Of a DNA stretch of 64,000 nt, positions 8,858 to 17,591 are shown one piece after another. Origin of the DNA: Streptomyces sp. NBC_00414 (GTDB lineage: Bacteria; Actinomycetota; Actinomycetes; Streptomycetales; Streptomycetaceae); contig NZ_CP107935.1 of NCBI RefSeq assembly GCF_036038375.1, positions 1,488,001-1,552,000 of the forward strand, read 5' to 3'. Numbering within the stretch: position 1 is the first letter of the stretch; each line of letters starts with the position of its first letter. The notes under the pieces were generated by a model, which was not told the origin of the DNA, ran no database searches, and saw nothing but the letters and a program-made list of their open reading frames with translations. A program made the position numbers and the translations under genes.

Positions 8858-10105
8858 ATGCGAGATGTACGTGAAGTGTGGGCTGCCGGCACCGCCCAGG
8901 TGGCGAAGTGGCGACAACAGCCCGGTTTCGTCCAGTCGGTCCGGTCGGCGGCGGCCGCGACGGTGGCGTACGTGGTCGCTCTGCACTTCAGCCCCGAAGT
9001 CGCTCCGCTCACCGCTCCCCTGACCGCGCTCCTCGTCGTCCAGGTCACGCTCTACTCCACCCTCACCACCGGCATCCGGCGGGTGAACGCCGTGGTGGCC
9101 GGCGTGCTCGTGGCCATCGGCTTCAGCGCCCTGGTGGGGCTGACCTGGTGGAGTCTGGGGCTGCTCATCCTGGCCTCGCTGGCCGTCGGGCGCCTGGTGC
9201 GGGTCAGCGAGTTCGTGCCCGAGGTGGCGATCAGCGCCATGCTGGTCCTCGGCGTCACCCGGATCGGCGACACGGCCTGGGCGCGGATCCTGGAGACCGT
9301 GATCGGCGCCGTGGTCGGCCTCGGCTGCAATCTGCTGTTCGCTCCCCCGGTGTGGGTCGGCGCCGCCGGTGAGTCCATCGAGGATCTGGCCCGCCGGATG
9401 CGACAGCTGATGCTGCGGGTCGGCGACGAGGCGTCCGGCCGCCCACCGGTGGCCGTTGCGACCGAGAGCCTCCACGAGGCACGGCAACTCGACCACGACA
9501 TCGTCGACGTGGACGCGGCCCTCAAACAGGCCGAGGACAGCCTGCGGCTCAACCCCCGTGTCCGGGAGGGTCTGTTGCACCGGGTGGTCCTGCGCACCGG
9601 TCTCGACACGCTGGAGATCTGCACGGTGGTCCTGCGGGTGCTCACGCGCACACTCACCGACCTCGCCAAGGAACGCGCCCCGGAACCGCTGTTCGAGTCG
9701 CAGATCGGGGCGGTCTTCGAGCAGCTCCTGTCCGAGGTCGGCGACGCCGTGGTCAGCTTCGCCGTACTGGTCACCACCGACGTCAGCCACAGCGCCGAGT
9801 CGGCGGAGTCCCGGCTCGCCTCCGAACTCACGGCCGCGACGGCCACCCGCGACAAGCTGGCCCAGCTCCTCCTGGAGGAGGTGCAGCGGGACGCGCACCA
9901 ATGGCAGCTGTACGGCGCCGTGGTGACCGAGGTGACCCGGATCCTCGACGAACTCGACATGGAGCACCGCTCCCGCCGCCTGCTGGAGGAACTGGACCGC
10001 TGCACGCGCGAACAGCGCGAACGCATGCCCCGGCTGGACCGCTTCCGCCGGCGCCTGCGGCGCTCGCGGCGGAACCGCAAGGCCCCCTCGGCTCGTACTA
10101 CGTGA
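8858..10105 (+). CDS. FUSC / aromatic acid exporter family membrane protein
   Basis: A 415-residue protein with one N-terminal block of about five or six membrane helices (roughly residues 20-175, e.g. 'SVRSAAAATVAYVVAL' and 'TVIGAVVGLGCNLLFAPP') and a long cytoplasmic helical domain (about 180-400), ending in an Arg-rich tail. This is the half-size FUSC/ArAE layout; relatives export aromatic or fusaric-type acids. The ATG at 8858 is chosen for GGGAAG nine bases upstream; ATG 8828 is the alternative. It is followed 62 bases later by the next gene on the same strand. Substrate is unknown. Confidence 0.72.
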   Translation: MRDVREVWAAGTAQVAKWRQQPGFVQSVRSAAAATVAYVVALHFSPEVAPLTAPLTALLVVQVTLYSTLTTGIRRVNAVVAGVLVAIGFSALVGLTWWSLGLLILASLAVGRLVRVSEFVPEVAISAMLVLGVTRIGDTAWARILETVIGAVVGLGCNLLFAPPVWVGAAGESIEDLARRMRQLMLRVGDEASGRPPVAVATESLHEARQLDHDIVDVDAALKQAEDSLRLNPRVREGLLHRVVLRTGLDTLEICTVVLRVLTRTLTDLAKERAPEPLFESQIGAVFEQLLSEVGDAVVSFAVLVTTDVSHSAESAESRLASELTAATATRDKLAQLLLEEVQRDAHQWQLYGAVVTEVTRILDELDMEHRSRRLLEELDRCTREQRERMPRLDRFRRRLRRSRRNRKAPSARTT

Positions 10106-10167
10106 CGTACGTAAACGTACCGAACACCGTGTGACGGACCGGGACGACAATGGCGGAAGGAGTACGG

Positions 10168-11253
10168 ATGGCCGACGGCACCGTGCGGATCGACGGGAAC
10201 TCACTGCTTCTGCCGGGCGGTGTGCGAGTCCGGTTCATCCGTACCCTGCGCCTGCCCGAGACGGGTACGCACGCGCTGCCGCCGGGGCTCGGCGAGTTCC
10301 CGCTGCGGCGCGTGGAGGACCACCCGGACACGGTGCCCGCCGAGTGGCTGGCGCGCGGCGGAGTGATGCTGCCGGTCCATCTGCGCGAGGCGATGTGGCT
10401 GAGCTTCGCCAGTGCGGAACCGGCGGCCCTCCAGGTGGGCGCGGGCAAGGTGTGCGCGGTGTCCGGCGAGCCGTGGAGCCCCCGGCCGGCGCGGGATCCG
10501 CAGAACTACGTGGTGCTGCCCCGTCAGCCGTGGCTCGACGGCATCAACTCCGGGAAGGGCACGGTCCGCCAGTTCGTGGCGGTGCCGCTCGGGCTGGGCG
10601 CGACGGTCGAGGGCCAGGTCACCGGCGAGGAGGTGTGGGGCGGCGTACAGCTGCAGTCGTTCCCGCTGAACGACGGCGCGCTGCACGCGTGGCGTGACGA
10701 GCAGCGCAGGCTGGCGGAGGAGACGGCACGCCGACGGATCCGGATGGCGTCGGGCGGCTACGGCGCCCCGGCCCCCATGTCCGCTCCGGGTGCCATGTCC
10801 GCGCCCGGTTCCGTGCCGCAGTTCGGCGGTGCCGTGCCGGCGTCCCCGGCGGGCGCCGCGCCCCGCGCCTCGGGGGCGATGGGTCTCGGCGTCGGCGGTT
10901 CGATGCGCCAGGAGGTCTACAAGGACGACCGCCCGTTGTCGGACTGGTCGGCCGACGCGGCCGGGCGGGTCTTCGTCCACCTCGTGACACCGCCGGAGTG
11001 GCGGCGCGTCACGGGCGAGGCTCCCCCGCCGTCCCCCGTCGACCGTGCGGCCTACACCCGCGCCGGGCTGCCCTGGTTCGACTACTGGGACCAGGACGGC
11101 ACGGATCTCGATCCCACGGACGCGCTCGGCGCGGTGAAGCCGGTCGGTGACTGGCTCGGCGACGACCACACTCCGTGGCAGCCGCCGTCGCCGGGTCAGG
11201 TGAAGCCGCTGGGCGACGCGCCGGGCAAGCCGGTCGGTGACGGGGACTGGTGA
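10168..11253 (+). CDS. Conserved hypothetical protein with Pro/Ala/Met-rich linker
   Basis: The 361-residue protein has no signal peptide or membrane helix and I do not recognise its family. Residues about 1-195 form a compact domain (GINSGKGTVRQFVAVPLG and 'GEEVWGGVQLQSFPL' are the most distinctive stretches). A low-complexity linker of Ala, Pro, Met and Gly follows (about 200-245), then a second short domain with 'DWSADAAGRVFVHLVTPPEW' and a tail in which KPVGDW-like units recur (KPVGDWLGD, KPLGDAPG, KPVGDGDW). The perfect GGAAGGAG five bases before ATG 10168 decides the start over ATG 10150. The C-terminal mini-repeats suggest a binding peptide, but nothing shows for what. Confidence 0.6.
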   Translation: MADGTVRIDGNSLLLPGGVRVRFIRTLRLPETGTHALPPGLGEFPLRRVEDHPDTVPAEWLARGGVMLPVHLREAMWLSFASAEPAALQVGAGKVCAVSGEPWSPRPARDPQNYVVLPRQPWLDGINSGKGTVRQFVAVPLGLGATVEGQVTGEEVWGGVQLQSFPLNDGALHAWRDEQRRLAEETARRRIRMASGGYGAPAPMSAPGAMSAPGSVPQFGGAVPASPAGAAPRASGAMGLGVGGSMRQEVYKDDRPLSDWSADAAGRVFVHLVTPPEWRRVTGEAPPPSPVDRAAYTRAGLPWFDYWDQDGTDLDPTDALGAVKPVGDWLGDDHTPWQPPSPGQVKPLGDAPGKPVGDGDW

Positions 11254-11280
11254 GCCCCGCTCGCGGCGGGCGCGTTCGCG

Positions 11281-12006
11281 TCAGCCGTCGCCTTCCGTGC
11301 GCTGCCGCTGCAGCGCGCGCGGACGCCTCGCGCTGCTCGCCTGTGTGAGCAGGACGTGCATGCGCTCGGTGAGCTGTCCGACGTCGTCCGCGGGCCGGTG
11401 GAAGGGCAGCCGTACGTCGCCGTGGCCGCGGGCGCGCTCGATGCGCAGCGTCAGCCCGTGGCGGTCGACGGCGAGCGGCTGCACCCGCACCGCGCCGAGC
11501 AGGCAGTCCGGTTCGACGAGCCGGGTCAGCCGCTCGACGGCGTCCGGGTGGGCGTCGGCGAGGTGGGTGAGCAGTTGCGCCTCGGCGACGGCCAGCGGGT
11601 CGGGCTCGGCGGCGGCGTACTCGTCGAGGTCGACGACGATCGCTCCGCCGGGCTCGCGCAGCACGGCGCGGGTCGGATGGAACGTCAGGTGTTCGTCCTC
11701 GGGCGCGAACCAGCCCGCCATCCACAGGCGCGAGCGGATCCGGTCGCGTACCGGGACAGGCGCCACGTCGGCGAACTCCAGTACGGCGGACGGCTCTCCG
11801 CGAGGCGCGCAGATCGCGGCCGTGGTGAGCACGCTGTCGTCCGGCAGGTGGAGCAGCACCCTGCCGTCCTCCGCGACGGTGTGTACGCCGATGAACTCCT
11901 CCCGACCGCCTTCCGCGGTCACCGCGCAGGACCACGCCGCGGCGAGCACCGACCGGGCGCGTTGCGCCGTGGCCGGTGCGGCCGTCCAGCTGTGACGGTC
12001 ACCCAT
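11281..12006 (-). CDS. DUF2470-domain protein under iron control
   Basis: The 241-residue protein resembles actinobacterial DUF2470 proteins: an N-terminal split-barrel-like part (residues 1-125, including 'LLHLPDDSVLTTAAI') and a C-terminal DUF2470 helical domain ('AEAQLLTHLADAHPDAVERL'). DUF2470 is shared with HugZ-type haem-utilisation proteins, so haem or iron metabolism is the likely role. The ATG at 12006 lies 15 bases from an iron box at 12022-12040, which supports repression by a DtxR/IdeR-type regulator (DmdR1 in Streptomyces) when iron is plentiful. The gene is monocistronic and cytoplasmic; the precise reaction is unknown. Confidence 0.72.
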   Translation of the reverse strand: MGDRHSWTAAPATAQRARSVLAAAWSCAVTAEGGREEFIGVHTVAEDGRVLLHLPDDSVLTTAAICAPRGEPSAVLEFADVAPVPVRDRIRSRLWMAGWFAPEDEHLTFHPTRAVLREPGGAIVVDLDEYAAAEPDPLAVAEAQLLTHLADAHPDAVERLTRLVEPDCLLGAVRVQPLAVDRHGLTLRIERARGHGDVRLPFHRPADDVGQLTERMHVLLTQASSARRPRALQRQRTEGDG

Positions 12007-12021
12007 CCCAAACCCTCCCTC

Positions 12022-12040
12022 TTAGGTAAGCCTTGCCTAA
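12022..12040 (-). promoter_or_regulatory. DmdR1/IdeR-type iron box
   Basis: TTAGGTAAGCCTTGCCTAA is a 19-base dyad with one mismatched pair, close to the actinobacterial iron-box consensus TTAGGTTAGGCTAACCTAA. It sits between the DUF2470 start and its expected promoter, where a bound repressor would block transcription. Confidence 0.85.
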
Positions 12041-12106
12041 CCTATCGAAGATCGGGGTGTACGCCAACCACGCGGCGCCGCTCACGGCGCCTTTGTGACA
12101 GCGGTT

Positions 12107-12715
12107 TCACGGCCGTACGGCTCCGAGCAGGGCACGCGCGCACAGGTCGCGCACCTGTTCCCGGGAGAGATCCGGTTCCTTGAGCCACTCCAGACAGGCG
12201 GCGGCCATGAAGGCCAGCCACCCCCGCACGGCGATCCGCAGGACCGGCAGGTCCTCCTCGGTCCAGGCGGTCTCCGGGTCGGCCGCCAGCGCCTGGAGGA
12301 TCTGCCGCTGCTGCGCGGCGAGCGTCTCCCGGTACACCTTCCGGACGGCCTGGTCCCCCGCCGCCTCGGCACGGTGGAAGGCGCGGAAGCCGTGCGCGTG
12401 CTTCTGGACGTACTCCAGGAAGGTGTCGAGCCCGGCGTCGATCTGCGTGCGCACGGGCACGCCGGGCACGGCCGCGGTGACCCGCAGCATGCGCCTGCTC
12501 TCACGCTCCACGACGGCCGCGAAGAAGTCCCGCTTGGTCGGGAAGTAGTGGTAGAGCAATCCCCGTGAGACGCCGGCCAGTTCGGCGACCTGCTCGATCC
12601 AGACGTCGTCGTACGGGCTCTCCGAGAACAGCCGCGCCCCGACGGTGAGCAGTTCCTCCCGGCGCTCCTCGGTGCTGAGCCGACGGCGCGTGCGCTCTCC
12701 CTGCTTGGCGGCCAT
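12107..12715 (-). CDS. TetR-family transcriptional regulator
   Basis: A 202-residue TetR-type repressor. The N-terminal helix-turn-helix is clear: 'RREELLTVGARLFSE' and 'VAELAGVSRGLLYHYFPTK' (residues about 15-60) with the family's YHYFPTK end; the remaining helices form the ligand and dimerisation domain. It is divergent from the cytochrome P450 gene with 148 bases between, the usual layout when a TetR protein controls its neighbour. The shared gap contains TGTCGGACA (12799-12807), a short dyad that could be part of an operator, but the arms are only four bases. Ligand unknown. Confidence 0.85.
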   Translation of the reverse strand: MAAKQGERTRRRLSTEERREELLTVGARLFSESPYDDVWIEQVAELAGVSRGLLYHYFPTKRDFFAAVVERESRRMLRVTAAVPGVPVRTQIDAGLDTFLEYVQKHAHGFRAFHRAEAAGDQAVRKVYRETLAAQQRQILQALAADPETAWTEEDLPVLRIAVRGWLAFMAAACLEWLKEPDLSREQVRDLCARALLGAVRP

Positions 12716-12863
12716 GCCCGCACTTTACTCGGCCCGCCGACCTGCCCGAGGCCGTGCGCGTCGGCCTACTTGACGTCGGTTCAACAGCGGGATCAGACTG
12801 TCGGACACTATTGAATCCGCGTACAACAGGCTCAACAGGCGCTCGGCACAGAGGAGATGCGTG

Positions 12864-14399
12864 ATGGCGGACGCGAGGAAGACGGTGCTGCCGAAGGGGT
12901 TTCGCAGCGCGGAGCTGGGGTGGCCCGAGCTGCACCGCATCCCGCGCCCGCCCTACCGCGTGCCGCTGATCGGCGACGCCGTCGGGACCAACCTCCGTAC
13001 ACCGCTGCAGGATTCACTGCGCGCCGGGCGAAAGCTCGGTCCGATCTTCCGGCGCAAGGGATTCGGCAAGGAGATCGTCTTCGTCTGGGGCGCGGGGCTC
13101 ACCGGCGAGCTGGCGGACGAGTCACGGTTCGCCAAGCATGTCGGGCTGGGGGTCGCGAACCTCCGTCCCGTCGCCGGGGACGGCCTCTTCACGGCGTACA
13201 ACCACGAGCCCAACTGGCAGCTCGCGCACGACGTCCTCGCCCCCGGTTTCAGCCGGGAGGCCATGGAGGGCTACCACGCGATGATGCTGGGGGTGGCCTC
13301 CCGGCTCACCGACCGCTGGGACGGTGAACAGGCCGCGGGACGGGCCGTCGACGTGCCCGGCGACATGACGAAACTGACGCTGGAGACGATCGCCCGCACC
13401 GGCTTCGGCCATGACTTCGACTCCTTCGAGCGCGCCCGGCCGCACCCCTTCGTCACGGCCATGGTGGGCGCCCTGTCGTACGCGCAGCGCCTCAATGTCG
13501 TCCCCGCGCCGGTGGCGCCCGTGCTGATGCGCACGGCCTCCCGCCGCAACCGGGCCGACGTGGCGTACCTCAACCGCACGGTCGACGCCGTCGTCGAGAC
13601 GCGCCTGCACGGGCCGGCCGGCGACGGCGACCTGCTGGACCGGATGCTGGAGACCGCCCATCCGGAGACCGGTGAGCGCCTCACGCCCGAGAACGTCCGC
13701 CGTCAGGTCATCACCTTCCTGATCGCCGGCCACGAGACGACGTCGGGCGCCCTCTCCTTCGCCCTGCACCACCTCGCGCGGCACCCCGAGATCGCCGCCC
13801 GCGCCCGCGCCGAGGTGGACCGCGTCTGGGGAGACACCCCGGAACCGGCCTACGAGCAGGTCGCCCGGCTCCGGTACGTGCGGCGTGTACTCGACGAGTC
13901 GCTGCGGCTGTGGCCGACGGCGCCCGCGTTCGCGCGCGAGGCCCGCGAGGACACGGTCCTGGGCGGGGTCCATCCGATGCGCCGGGGCGCGTGGGCGCTG
14001 GTCCTGATGCCGCTGCTGCACCGCGATCCCGACGCGTGGGGCCCGGACGCGGAACGGTTCGACCCGGACCGCTTCGAACCGGCGGCCGTACGGGCCCGGC
14101 CCGCCCACACCTTCAAGCCGTTCGGCACCGGCGCGCGGGCGTGCATCGGGCGGCAGTTCGCGCTGCACGAGGCGACGCTCGTGCTGGGGCTGCTGCTGCG
14201 CCGCTACGAGCTGCGGGCGGACCCCGCGTACCGGCTGCGGGTGGCCGAACGGCTCACGCTGATGCCGGAGGGGCTGACGCTGCGCCTCGACCGCCGCTCC
14301 CCCGCACCGGCCGCCGCACCGGTCCCCGGGCCGGAGGTCTCCGGGGTCCGGGAGGCCCCGGCGGCCTCACGGTGTCCAGTGACCGGGGCGGGTGAATGA
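12864..14399 (+). CDS. Cytochrome P450, CYP102 haem-domain-like, no reductase
   Basis: The 511-residue monooxygenase has the I-helix oxygen-binding motif AGHETTSG (Ala288 onward), the ExxR of 'LDESLRLW', and the haem-thiolate loop FGTGARACIGRQFALHEATL with Cys427. The stretch IGRQFALHEATLVLGLLL is very like the haem domain of the fatty-acid hydroxylase CYP102 (BM3), but the protein ends about 85 residues after the haem loop in a Pro/Ala tail, so it lacks the fused reductase and must use separate redox partners. ATG 12864 has GAGGAG seven bases upstream. It is probably controlled by the divergent TetR gene. Fatty-acid or related hydroxylation is inferred from the resemblance. Its 3' end overlaps the convergent gene by 33 bases. 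Confidence 0.85.
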   Translation: MADARKTVLPKGFRSAELGWPELHRIPRPPYRVPLIGDAVGTNLRTPLQDSLRAGRKLGPIFRRKGFGKEIVFVWGAGLTGELADESRFAKHVGLGVANLRPVAGDGLFTAYNHEPNWQLAHDVLAPGFSREAMEGYHAMMLGVASRLTDRWDGEQAAGRAVDVPGDMTKLTLETIARTGFGHDFDSFERARPHPFVTAMVGALSYAQRLNVVPAPVAPVLMRTASRRNRADVAYLNRTVDAVVETRLHGPAGDGDLLDRMLETAHPETGERLTPENVRRQVITFLIAGHETTSGALSFALHHLARHPEIAARARAEVDRVWGDTPEPAYEQVARLRYVRRVLDESLRLWPTAPAFAREAREDTVLGGVHPMRRGAWALVLMPLLHRDPDAWGPDAERFDPDRFEPAAVRARPAHTFKPFGTGARACIGRQFALHEATLVLGLLLRRYELRADPAYRLRVAERLTLMPEGLTLRLDRRSPAPAAAPVPGPEVSGVREAPAASRCPVTGAGE

Positions 14400-15206
14400 C
14401 GCCGGAAGCCTGGTGCCGGCGCCGCCCTTGGCGGCGTTGAGCTGCGGCTGGGTGAGGAAGAGGACGCCGGTCAGGTCGGCGTCCGTGAGGTCGGTGTCGC
14501 GCAGGTCGGCGCCGATCAGGTCCGCGCCGCGAAGATCGGCGCCCGTCAGATCGGCGGCGATGAGGAGAGCGCCGCGGAGGTTGGCACCCGCCAGGTCGGC
14601 GCCCCTGAGGCGGGCGCCCATCAGGTCGGCGCCCCGACGCTCCTTCTTCCTGCCTCCGCCGAGACCGGCGCGGGCCAGTTCGCTGGTGCGCAGCAGCAGG
14701 ACGTTGACGTCCTGGCGGACCGCCGCCACGTCCAGCCCGGCCAGTTCTTCCGGTTCGCGGCGGGTGAGGGCCTCGGTGCGGTCGAGCGCGCGGCGCAGTT
14801 CGGGGTGGACCGGGCGGGCCGCGGGCAGCTCCAGCGCCTGGGTGAGGTACCAGAGCAGTTCCTGCAGCTGCCGTACGACGCGGAACACGTCGAACATCAG
14901 CCGGGCGTGGTCCCCCGATCCCGAGCGCCAGTCCTCGCCGCCGAAGGTGAGCCGGGAGACCTTCTGGCCGGCGCCGAAGCAGTCGTAGACCGTGCAGCCG
15001 TTGAAGCCCCGCTGCCGCAGTTCCGTGTGGATACCGCAGCCGAAGTCCGTCCGGAGGTTCTTGCAGGGGCTCCCGGCGGCCTTGTCGATCGCGAAGTCCG
15101 CCGAGGCGGCGAAGGGCAGCGCGACACAGCACAGCCCGAAGCACTGGGAACAGTCCGCTGTCAGTTCGGAGCGGGCTGGTGCGACGCTGCCGGTTTCGTC
15201 TTGCAT
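14367..15206 (-). CDS. Cys-cluster (YkgJ-like) and pentapeptide-repeat fusion protein
   Basis: A 279-residue two-part protein. Residues about 15-85 carry ten cysteines in a YkgJ-like arrangement (C-x2-C-x3-CC, then single and paired Cys in 'GFNGCTVYDCF'), suited to binding zinc or an iron centre. A helical middle follows, then a right-handed beta-helix of pentapeptide repeats (about 190-250; repeated A-D/N-L-x-x units as in 'GADLRGADLIGADLRDTDL'). Pentapeptide proteins often act by mimicry or scaffolding, some protecting DNA gyrase. The combined role is unknown. The gene converges on the P450 gene with a 33-base overlap. Confidence 0.75.
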   Translation of the reverse strand: MQDETGSVAPARSELTADCSQCFGLCCVALPFAASADFAIDKAAGSPCKNLRTDFGCGIHTELRQRGFNGCTVYDCFGAGQKVSRLTFGGEDWRSGSGDHARLMFDVFRVVRQLQELLWYLTQALELPAARPVHPELRRALDRTEALTRREPEELAGLDVAAVRQDVNVLLLRTSELARAGLGGGRKKERRGADLMGARLRGADLAGANLRGALLIAADLTGADLRGADLIGADLRDTDLTDADLTGVLFLTQPQLNAAKGGAGTRLPASFTRPGHWTP

Positions 15207-15273
15207 GTCCCCCAGCCTACGCAGCGCGCACCCGTGGTGATCACCGACGGTTGCCCGAGCGGCCCGCCCCGCC

Positions 15274-16050
15274 CTACGACATGTCGCGGAGCATGGCCAG
15301 GTTGCTCACCAGCAGGCCGCCGTCGACCGGCAGCGTCACTCCGGTGATCCAGGCCGCGTCCGCCGACGCGAGGAAGGCCACGGCGGACGCGATGTCGGCG
15401 GGCTCGCCGACCCGACCCAACGGGTAGTGGGCGGTGGCGCGTTGGAGGAACTCGCCGCGGCCGTCCCAGGCATTGGTACGGATCGTGCCGGGCTCGACGA
15501 GATTCACCCGCACCCCCCGCGGGGCGGATTCGACCGCGACGGTACGGGTGAGCGAGGCCAGCGCGGCTTTCGCGGCGCTGTACGCGTGGGAGCCGAAGTG
15601 CTGCTCGGCGTTGACCGAACCGATGTTGACGATCGCGCCACGCCCGCCCGCGGCCACCAGATGCGGCAGGGCGGCGCGGATGCAGCGGTACGCGCCGTGC
15701 AGGGTGATCTCGAAGTCCTCGTACCAGGGCCCGTCCTCGTGCTCCTCGAAGGAGGCGGGATCGGCGTGGCACGCGTAGGCGTTGTTCACAAGCACGTCCA
15801 GGCTGCCGAAGTGGTCCACCGCGGCCGTGACGGCCGCCTCGACCGCGGCGGGGTCGGCCACGTCGCATCCGTACGGTTCGGCCGTGCCGCCGCTGTCCCG
15901 GATCGCCGCGGCGACCCGCTTGGCGCGGGCCGGGTCGCGGTCCGTGACCAGGACGTCGGCGCCTTCCGCCGCGAAGCGGTGTGCTGTTGCCTCGCCGATG
16001 CCCTGGCCCGCGCCGGTGATCAGTACTCCGTAGCCGGTGAATCTCGTCAT
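15274..16050 (-). CDS. Short-chain dehydrogenase/reductase
   Basis: A 258-residue classical SDR. Visible are the cofactor loop TGAGQGIG (about residues 12-19), the variant NNAYA in place of NNAG, the catalytic Ser in 'IVNIGSVNA' and Tyr-Lys in 'YSAAKAAL'. An acidic residue after the second beta strand ('VLVTDRD') favours NAD over NADP. It would oxidise or reduce an alcohol/carbonyl pair in the cytoplasm; the substrate is not apparent. It stands alone between a pentapeptide-repeat gene and an S33 hydrolase gene on the same strand. Confidence 0.85.
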   Translation of the reverse strand: MTRFTGYGVLITGAGQGIGEATAHRFAAEGADVLVTDRDPARAKRVAAAIRDSGGTAEPYGCDVADPAAVEAAVTAAVDHFGSLDVLVNNAYACHADPASFEEHEDGPWYEDFEITLHGAYRCIRAALPHLVAAGGRGAIVNIGSVNAEQHFGSHAYSAAKAALASLTRTVAVESAPRGVRVNLVEPGTIRTNAWDGRGEFLQRATAHYPLGRVGEPADIASAVAFLASADAAWITGVTLPVDGGLLVSNLAMLRDMS

Positions 16051-16087
16051 GGGATCAGCCTAGGGAGCGGATTCGATCTGCGGGTTC

Positions 16088-16147
16088 GCCGTGGCCGGGC
16101 GCGCCCACGCGGCGGAGCCGCACATGTCACAGTCCCGCGCCCCTGAA
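16088..16147. repeat. Dispersed intergenic repeat, copy A
   Basis: On the minus strand it reads AGGGGCGCGGGACTGT, then a palindromic CGGCTCCGCCGC, then GGGCGCGCC-x-GGCCAC. It shares this layout with the elements at 25821-25900 and 30982-31050 and fills the gap between the SDR and hydrolase genes. Confidence 0.6.
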
Positions 16148-16151
16148 AGCA

Positions 16152-17453
16152 TCAGGCCTCGTCCCTTGCCAGGGCCAGGAGCCGGTCGAGCACCCGGGGG
16201 CCGCCCGCCCGTACGCCGTCGTGCTCGAACTCGTCCGTGACGTACGTGCGCAGGCCGCGGATCGTGCGGGCCGTGCGCAGGGCGTGCTCGGTGTCGACGT
16301 ACATGTCGTCGTGGTAGACGGCCGCGGCGACGGGGACCTCGTTGGCCGCGAGGCGGCCGGCGTCGTACAGCGGGGCCCAGTCGGTGCGCTCGGCCAGCAG
16401 GTCCGCGGTCTCGCGCAGGGGGCGCAGGGCCGGGTCGCAGTCGAAGGTCCAGGGGTGGACGGACTCGCCGGTGAAGAGGACGGGGCCGTCGCCCGCGAGG
16501 CTCTTGGCCGCGTCGAACTGGGGGAAGTCGGCGCGGACCCGCTCGGCGGACCAGGCGGTGGGGCGGTCGCCCTGGGCGTAGCAGGCCTCGTGGACCAGTG
16601 CGTACAGGGGATGTCCGGCGAAGGAGAGGAGGGACTGGGCGTCCTCCTGGAAGGCGTCGGAGAGTGCCATGCCCTGGGCGGTGCGGACGAAGGCGTTCTC
16701 CAGGAGGTAGTGCAGCCGGTGGCTGCCCTCGCCGCTGCCGAGGATGATGCCGAGGGACTGGAAGGCCTCGACGGTGAGCCGGTGGCCGTTGTGGAGGACG
16801 GGCTCGTTGAGCAGGACGTACTCGGCGATCCGGCGGGCCCGCTCGATGTCCTGGGGGTAGCGCCGGTAGTGCGCGGCGACCTTGCGCTCGATGCGCGGGT
16901 ACGCGGCCCGGTAGACGTCGTCGGCATGGCCGTCGAGGGTCGGGAGTCCGCCCGTGATCAGGGCCGTGCTCAGGCCCTGAGGCGCGGTGGAGAGGTAGTG
17001 GGTCGCGCAGAAGCCGCCGAAGCTCTGGCCGAGGACGGCCCAGGGGGCGCCGCCCGTGACGGCCGGGCGGATAGCCTCGCAGTCGCGAACGATGGAGTCG
17101 GCGCGGAACAGCGCGAGGTAGTCGGCCTGTTCGCGGGGGCCGCCGCGCAGCGGGAGCGTCTGCCGGTTGGCGGGCGTGGAACTGCCGGTGCCGCGCTGGT
17201 CGAGGAGCAGGACGCGGTACTCCTCCAGGGCGCGGCCCAGCCAGGCCTGTCTGCCGATGAAGCGGTTCGCTCCGAAACCGGGGCCTCCCTGCAGGTACAC
17301 CAGCCATGGCAGGTCCTGGTCCGCCTGGTCGCTCGCGACCACTTCACGGGCGTACAGCTCGATCGTCTCGCCGTTGGGGGCGTCGTGATCGAGGGGCACG
17401 GTGAACCGGCGGTCGCTGAGGACGACACCGGGCTGACGGTAGCTGGTGCTCAA
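16152..17453 (-). CDS. Alpha/beta hydrolase, prolyl aminopeptidase (S33) family
   Basis: The 433-residue protein is the long type of S33 peptidase. It shows the oxyanion-hole segment GGPGFGANRF, the family-typical 'LLDQRGTGSSTP', the nucleophile elbow GQSFGG (serine) and a late catalytic His region. Members remove N-terminal proline or hydrolyse related amides and esters. There is no signal peptide, so it is cytoplasmic. The start is a TTG at 17453: AGGAG stands six bases upstream, which outweighs the rare codon. It is monocistronic. Confidence 0.82.
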   Translation of the reverse strand: MSTSYRQPGVVLSDRRFTVPLDHDAPNGETIELYAREVVASDQADQDLPWLVYLQGGPGFGANRFIGRQAWLGRALEEYRVLLLDQRGTGSSTPANRQTLPLRGGPREQADYLALFRADSIVRDCEAIRPAVTGGAPWAVLGQSFGGFCATHYLSTAPQGLSTALITGGLPTLDGHADDVYRAAYPRIERKVAAHYRRYPQDIERARRIAEYVLLNEPVLHNGHRLTVEAFQSLGIILGSGEGSHRLHYLLENAFVRTAQGMALSDAFQEDAQSLLSFAGHPLYALVHEACYAQGDRPTAWSAERVRADFPQFDAAKSLAGDGPVLFTGESVHPWTFDCDPALRPLRETADLLAERTDWAPLYDAGRLAANEVPVAAAVYHDDMYVDTEHALRTARTIRGLRTYVTDEFEHDGVRAGGPRVLDRLLALARDEA

Positions 17454-17591
17454 AAGGGGCTCCTGAGACGGATGGATTCCTGACCGCGAACCAGTTCAGC
17501 ACAAGTTCTCCGGTGAGCCGAGGCCGGGGATCAAGAAATCCGTACTGACCGGCCGATCAGGCTGGGAAACGCGAACGTACTGAACAACCGC

